This document shows positions 60,001-64,000 of a DNA stretch of 64,000 nucleotides, one piece after another. This stretch comes from Mesonia aestuariivivens (GTDB taxonomy: Bacteria; Bacteroidota; Bacteroidia; Flavobacteriales; Flavobacteriaceae). The position numbers and the translations under genes were made by a program. The notes below the pieces were generated by a model. That model was not told the origin of the DNA. It searched no databases and was given only the letters and a program-made list of their open reading frames with translations. The stretch spans positions 124,001 to 188,000 of the forward strand of contig NZ_JAHWDF010000006.1 of NCBI RefSeq assembly GCF_019311235.1, read 5' to 3'. The first letter of the stretch is position 1. Every line of letters starts with the position of its first letter.

Positions 60001-61892
60001 ATAATGAAGGCCAAGAACATAAATCTTTAGATGAAGTTCATGAATCAGTAAAGACTTCAGTCAAAAAGAAAGGCTGGCGAAAGATTTTAGCATTTTTAGG
60101 CCCCGCATATTTAATTAGTGTGGGCTATATGGATCCTGGAAATTGGGCAACAGATTTAGCTGGCGGAAGTCAATTTGGTTATTCTTTACTTTGGGTCTTG
60201 CTTATGTCTAATCTTATGGCTCTTTTATTACAGAGTTTAAGTACAAGATTGGGTATTGTAAGAAAAGTAGATTTGGCACAAGCTTCTCGAGAAGAATACC
60301 CAAAATTTGTGAATTATATCTTATACCTATTTGCTGAAATTGCAATAGCAGCTTGTGATTTGGCCGAGGTTATTGGAATGGCTATAGGTTTACAACTGTT
60401 ATTTGATTTGCCATTAATTTGGGGAGTTTGCATCACAGTGTTTGATAGCTTTTTATTACTTTTTCTGCTGAATAAAGGAATGCGGAAAATGGAGGCTTTT
60501 ATCGTAAGTCTTATAGCTATTATTGGGGTTTCTTTTTTAATAGAAATGTTTTTTGCAAAACCAATACTTTCTGAAGTAGTTTCAGGATTTGTCCCTTCAA
60601 TACCAGACGGACGCGCATTGTACATCGCTATTGGTATTATTGGGGCAACCGTCATGCCTCATAATTTATACTTACACTCTTCATTGGTACAAACCCGAAA
60701 AATAAAATCTGGCAAAAAAAGCATAAAGCAAGCCATTAGATTTAACCTTATAGATTCTACCATAGCTCTTAATTTGGCATTTTTTGTGAATGCAGCTATA
60801 TTAATTTTGGCGGCAGCGGTATTTTATAAAAATGGTAGATTTGACGTGGCAGAAATTCAAGATGCACATAAATTATTAGAGCCTTTTTTAGGTTCTAGCT
60901 GGGCACCAATTTTATTTGCATTAGCTTTAATTGCAGCTGGACAAAGCTCTACCTTAACAGGAACGCTAGCCGGACAAATTGTGATGGAAGGTTATTTAAA
61001 TTTAAGAATTCAACCTTGGGTTAGAAGGTTAATTACAAGGTTACTTGCCATTATACCTGCACTATTTACAATTTTATATTTTGGCGAACGAGCTACAGGA
61101 GAATTATTAGTTTTAAGTCAAGTAGTACTTAGCTTACAATTAGGTTTTGCTATTATTCCGCTTATTCATTTTGTAAGTGATAAAAAGAAAATGAAAGGCT
61201 TTCATATTAAGTGGCCTATAAAAATTATTTCTTGGGTAATTAGTATTGTTATAATTGTTTTGAACGCAAAACTAGTTTTTGATGAATTAAAATCGTGGAT
61301 GATTGCTGTCGAAAATCCAATTTATATTTGGATATTTATCGTGCCTGTAGTTGTAGGCTGTTTGGTATTGCTAATTTTTATAAGCATTTGGCCAACCCTT
61401 AAAAAGCGAAAAATTCAGCAAATTAAAAATCACGCTCCTCACCAACTTCCTGCGAAAATAGGAACTCTCAATGAGGCTGTGATTTATAAAAATATAGCAA
61501 TAGCAGTAGATTTTTCAACTGCAGATAAAAAAAGTATAGAAGCCGCAATACAACTTGGTGGCAAGTCTGCAACGTATACGCTTATACATAGTGTAGAAAC
61601 CCCTGGAGCATTTATTCACGGCAAGCATGTAGATGATTATGAAGCTGCCAGCGATAAAGCTTCTTTAGAGAATTACCAAAAAGAATTACAGGTTAAAGGT
61701 TATTTGGTTACTATAGAATTAGGTTTTGGGACAGCAAAAAAAAGTATTCCGAAAATCATTAATTCAGCAGAAGAAAAATTTGATATATTGATACTTGGAA
61801 GCCACGGTCATCAATTTATAAAAGATATTATTTTAGGAACCACCGTAGATAGCGTTCGACATAAAGTCTCTATACCGGTATTTATTGTTTAA
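59997..61892 (+). CDS. mntH: Nramp-family divalent metal transporter fused to a universal stress protein domain
   Basis: 631 residues. The Nramp part (about 30-475) has ion-binding D46-PGN in YMDPGNWATDL and the TM6 motif M220-P-H-N223, with about eleven membrane segments. A USP domain occupies about 494-631 and ends with the nucleotide-binding signature GSHGHQ, then GTTVDS. It imports Mn2+ or Fe2+ with H+. The fusion probably lets nucleotide state or stress influence transport; this is inference. It is coupled to mntR by a 4-nt overlap. Confidence 0.93.
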   Translation: MNNEGQEHKSLDEVHESVKTSVKKKGWRKILAFLGPAYLISVGYMDPGNWATDLAGGSQFGYSLLWVLLMSNLMALLLQSLSTRLGIVRKVDLAQASREEYPKFVNYILYLFAEIAIAACDLAEVIGMAIGLQLLFDLPLIWGVCITVFDSFLLLFLLNKGMRKMEAFIVSLIAIIGVSFLIEMFFAKPILSEVVSGFVPSIPDGRALYIAIGIIGATVMPHNLYLHSSLVQTRKIKSGKKSIKQAIRFNLIDSTIALNLAFFVNAAILILAAAVFYKNGRFDVAEIQDAHKLLEPFLGSSWAPILFALALIAAGQSSTLTGTLAGQIVMEGYLNLRIQPWVRRLITRLLAIIPALFTILYFGERATGELLVLSQVVLSLQLGFAIIPLIHFVSDKKKMKGFHIKWPIKIISWVISIVIIVLNAKLVFDELKSWMIAVENPIYIWIFIVPVVVGCLVLLIFISIWPTLKKRKIQQIKNHAPHQLPAKIGTLNEAVIYKNIAIAVDFSTADKKSIEAAIQLGGKSATYTLIHSVETPGAFIHGKHVDDYEAASDKASLENYQKELQVKGYLVTIELGFGTAKKSIPKIINSAEEKFDILILGSHGHQFIKDIILGTTVDSVRHKVSIPVFIV

Positions 61893-61907
61893 AACATTAG
61901 CATTAAG

Positions 61908-62729
61908 ATGAAAGAAATTACTGATTTTTTTGAAAATATAGATCCTGTTCTTGCAGCATTATATGCAACGCTTTTTACTTGGGGTTTGACTGCCTTAGGC
62001 GCATCACTAGTTTTTTTCTTTAAAAAAATGAATCGTAAATTATTTGACGGTATGTTGGGGTTTACAGGTGGTGTTATGGTTGCTGCAAGTTTTTGGAGTT
62101 TATTGGCACCAGGTATAGAAATGAGTCCTGGTGAGGGGTTTGAAAAAACTATCCCTGCTGTAGTAGGCTTTGGTTTAGGGGCACTTTTTATATTCTCTTT
62201 AGATAAGGTTTTGCCACATTTGCATGTTAATTTTCAAATGAGTGAAAAAGAAGGCGTAAAGACTCCTTGGCATAAATCGGTGTTGCTAACTTTAGCGATA
62301 ACTTTACATAATATACCAGAGGGTTTGGCAATAGGAGTTCTATTTGGTGGAGTAGCTGCTGGGTTTGAAGGAGCAAGTATCGGTGGAGCCGTAGCTTTAG
62401 CGATAGGGATAGGAATTCAAAATTTCCCTGAAGGATTTGCAGTAGCAATGCCTTTACGCGGTCAAGGATTAAGTCGTTGGAAGAGTTTTAATTTTGGGCA
62501 ACTTTCTGCTATTGTAGAGCCTGTTGCTGCAGTGATTGGCGCTTATGCTGTCATGACCTTTCAGCCTATTTTGCCTTATGCTTTATGTTTTGCTGCAGGA
62601 GCGATGATATTTGTTGTAGTAGAAGAGGTGGTGCCAGAATCTCAGCAAGATAAATATACAGATATTTCTACGCTTGGTTTTGTAGGAGGTTTTATGGTGA
62701 TGATGATTTTAGATGTTGGTTTAGCTTAA
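61908..62729 (+). CDS. zupT: ZIP-family divalent metal transporter
   Basis: 273 residues with about eight membrane segments. The TM4 and TM5 metal sites are H134-N-x-P-E138 (LHNIPEGLAIG) and QNFPEGFAVAMP. ZupT-type proteins import Zn2+, Fe2+, Mn2+ and other divalent ions. It follows mntH by 15 nt and is probably co-transcribed, extending a DtxR-type regulated metal uptake operon. Confidence 0.92.
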   Translation: MKEITDFFENIDPVLAALYATLFTWGLTALGASLVFFFKKMNRKLFDGMLGFTGGVMVAASFWSLLAPGIEMSPGEGFEKTIPAVVGFGLGALFIFSLDKVLPHLHVNFQMSEKEGVKTPWHKSVLLTLAITLHNIPEGLAIGVLFGGVAAGFEGASIGGAVALAIGIGIQNFPEGFAVAMPLRGQGLSRWKSFNFGQLSAIVEPVAAVIGAYAVMTFQPILPYALCFAAGAMIFVVVEEVVPESQQDKYTDISTLGFVGGFMVMMILDVGLA

Positions 62730-62747
62730 AATTATTATTTTTGAATC

Positions 62748-63191
62748 ATGAAAATAAATATACTTCTCATTACATCGATCTTGTTTTTTGGTTTTGTGAA
62801 AGCTCAGGCTCAAAATACAGAGGCTACACCAAATAACGACATAGAAGCTCCAGTAATAGTTATAAAGCTTTATGAAGGCAAATCTTACCAAGGCGATGGT
62901 TATTGCCTTACATTTAAAAAAATGATAGCTGATTCTAGGTGTCCAAAAGATGTTACTTGTGTTTGGGCAGGAGAGGCTAAAGCGTTGCTTACTCTAGAAA
63001 AAAATAATAAACTTGTTGAAGAAAAAGAAGTAATTATAAACAATCCTATACAACGTGGTGATTTATTTATGTTGGGAGAACAATCTTTTTTTTTATATGG
63101 GTTAATGCCATACCCTACATCTAAGGTTATAAAAGAAGATGTAGAATATTACTTGCGTTTTAAAGTTTCAGATGCTACTTCAGCAGAATAA
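62748..63191 (+). CDS. Exported cysteine-containing protein in the metal operon
   Basis: 147 residues with a signal peptide (about 1-21, ending KAQAQ) and three Cys: C53, C65 and C71 in DSRCPKDVTCVWAGEA. This motif recurs in small secreted Bacteroidota proteins of unknown function. It is 18 nt after zupT, so a role in metal binding or redox is possible but unproven. A TAnnTTTG match sits only 5 nt before the ATG and is probably fortuitous. Confidence 0.72.
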   Translation: MKINILLITSILFFGFVKAQAQNTEATPNNDIEAPVIVIKLYEGKSYQGDGYCLTFKKMIADSRCPKDVTCVWAGEAKALLTLEKNNKLVEEKEVIINNPIQRGDLFMLGEQSFFLYGLMPYPTSKVIKEDVEYYLRFKVSDATSAE

Positions 63192-63329
63192 TTAGCTACA
63201 ACCACAACCTGATTTGCCGCAAGCGCTTCCGTTTTCGGTAGTTTTTTTAGAATTTTTCCAGAAGAATTTTTTTACGATAAATCCTACAGCGATAAAAAAA
63301 GTGATAAAAACTAAAATTTCCTGTATCAT
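63192..63329 (-). CDS. FeoB-associated Cys-rich membrane peptide
   Basis: A 45-residue frame from the ATG at 63329: MIQEILVFITFFIAVGFIVK (one membrane segment), a Lys-rich linker, then SACGKSGCGCS with three Cys at the end. This is the FeoB-associated Cys-rich membrane protein type, found after feoB in Bacteroidota. Its start is 6 nt after the feoB stop. It is converging with the metal operon, the stop codons being one base apart. Confidence 0.85.
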   Translation of the reverse strand: MIQEILVFITFFIAVGFIVKKFFWKNSKKTTENGSACGKSGCGCS

Positions 63330-63335
63330 TTTTTT

Positions 63336-64000
63336 CTATTTTAAAATTTGAAATGCTGCAAATGCTGCTATATAAGCTATACCAGACATTAATACTAATT
63401 GCAATGCTGGCCATTTCCAAGAATTGGTTTCTCGCTTTACAATGGCAAGTGTACTCATACATTGCATCGCAAAAGCATAAAAGAGCAGTAAGCTAATTCC
63501 GCTGGCAAAATTAAATAACGGACCACCTAAGATGGGATTCGTTTCTGCTGCCATACGGTCTTTAATGGTTTTTTCTTCGTCGCTACCTACACTATAAATT
63601 GTGGCTAATGTGCCTACAAAAACTTCTCTTGCGGCAAAAGAACTTACAATAGCAATGCCTATTTTCCAATCGTAACCTAAAGGTCTAACTATAGGCTCAA
63701 TCCCTTTACCCATCATGCCAATGTAGCTGTTTTCTAACTTGATAGAAGCAACATGATTATGAAATTCTTCAGGAGTTAAGCTTTCTCCATATTGTTCAGA
63801 AACAATTTTTTCTGCATTATCAAATTTTTCCGTAGGGCCATAACTGGCTAATACCCATAAAATAATAGAAATTGCTAAAATGATTTTTCCAGCTCCAAAA
63901 ACAAATGATTTTGTTTTTTCTACTACATTAATAGCTACATTTTTAAATAAAGGAAGTTTGTAATCTGGCATTTCTATTACAAAATAAGTCTTGCTTTTAA
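63336..64000 (-). CDS. feoB: Ferrous iron transporter FeoB, C-terminal part (5' end outside window)
   Basis: The frame is open to the right edge of the window (codons SKTYFVIE before the internal Met at 63971), so only the C-terminal 220 or so residues are visible. They contain gate-type membrane segments, FSSFAAREVFVGTLATIY with the conserved ARE-VFVGT motif, and AMQCMSTLAIVKRETNSWKWP. FeoB imports Fe2+. The GTPase domain would lie further right. It is followed by its Cys-rich partner peptide. Confidence 0.93.
   Translation of the reverse strand, partial: KSKTYFVIEMPDYKLPLFKNVAINVVEKTKSFVFGAGKIILAISIILWVLASYGPTEKFDNAEKIVSEQYGESLTPEEFHNHVASIKLENSYIGMMGKGIEPIVRPLGYDWKIGIAIVSSFAAREVFVGTLATIYSVGSDEEKTIKDRMAAETNPILGGPLFNFASGISLLLFYAFAMQCMSTLAIVKRETNSWKWPALQLVLMSGIAYIAAFAAFQILK

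Noticed and set aside
62736-62743. TATTTTTG before the 147-residue exported protein
   Set aside because: Only 5 nt from the start codon, so a transcript from it would begin inside the coding region; the gene is more likely read from the zupT transcript.
1-64000. CRISPR array, tRNA, rRNA, prophage or insertion-sequence transposase
   Set aside because: No regularly spaced repeats, no tRNA-like cloverleaf noticed in gene gaps, and no transposase, integrase or phage structural genes among the reading frames.

Overview
The window comes from a chromosome of a marine-type member of the Flavobacteriaceae (Bacteroidota). It is strongly AT-rich. Many genes follow the Bacteroidota -7 box TAnnTTTG. It carries the gliding lipoprotein gene gldH, an HU/CCDC81-SPOR protein, a flavobacterial heme cluster, a SusC-type TonB-dependent receptor with a carboxypeptidase-regulatory-like N-terminus, and a MoxR/VWA pair. 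I see no rRNA, tRNA, CRISPR array, prophage or classical insertion sequence. Functions were read from motifs alone; no search was run.

Layout. 1-1.8 kb: lpxH (cut by the window edge) and queD behind a tiny membrane protein, then a 2OG-Fe(II) oxygenase. 1.9-5 kb: an AAA+ ATPase and a VWA protein, separated by a GIY-YIG nuclease gene that lies inside a pair of 23-nt inverted repeats. 5-16 kb: an M50-like membrane protease, a MATE exporter, a thioesterase, a SPOR protein, dprA, trpS, plsC, a lipoprotein/ECF-sigma/membrane beta-barrel operon, and recA. 15.7-15.96 kb: a gene-free stretch with strong RNA structure and a plus-strand terminator, a candidate small RNA. 16-21 kb: trhO, then ricT-gldH-PBP1A. 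21.4-23.2 kb: scoA and scoB with a four-helix-bundle (S23) gene between them. 23.5-33.4 kb: mixed metabolic and envelope genes, including a fused peptide ABC ATPase, a DUF4153/serine hydrolase/exonuclease operon, ogt and a CorC-like protein.

33.4-47.2 kb is a heme region. One long minus-strand operon runs hemA-hemC-trkH-trkA-hemD-hemE-DUF6973-unknown-hemF-(broken S23 gene)-hemB. A divergent AraC-type regulator is followed by hemH, a MATE exporter and hemJ. Together these cover glutamyl-tRNA to heme except hemL, which is not in the window. A potassium uptake pair (trkH/trkA) is embedded with overlapping reading frames. 47-56 kb: a histidine kinase, an enoyl-CoA hydratase, an unknown exported protein, a radical SAM protein, an HD hydrolase, an acyltransferase-desaturase operon behind a large palindrome, a bacilliredoxin and a TerB-DnaJ protein. 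56.3-64 kb is a metal region: a thioredoxin-like protein, a TonB-dependent receptor diverging from a DtxR/MntR regulator across a clear DtxR-type operator, an Nramp transporter fused to a universal stress domain, a ZIP transporter, an exported cysteine protein, a FeoB-associated peptide and the FeoB C-terminus.

The most interesting unexplained signals are: (1) a family of three structured repeats (386-487, 23219-23316, 56254-56337), each placed directly after a gene in the same orientation, with covarying hairpins; in two copies the repeat supplies the upstream gene's stop codon; (2) the putative RNA between recA and trhO; (3) small mobile-looking cassettes (GIY-YIG, S23) inserted inside conserved gene pairs; and (4) large palindromes over the promoters of the acyltransferase-desaturase operon and the radical SAM gene.
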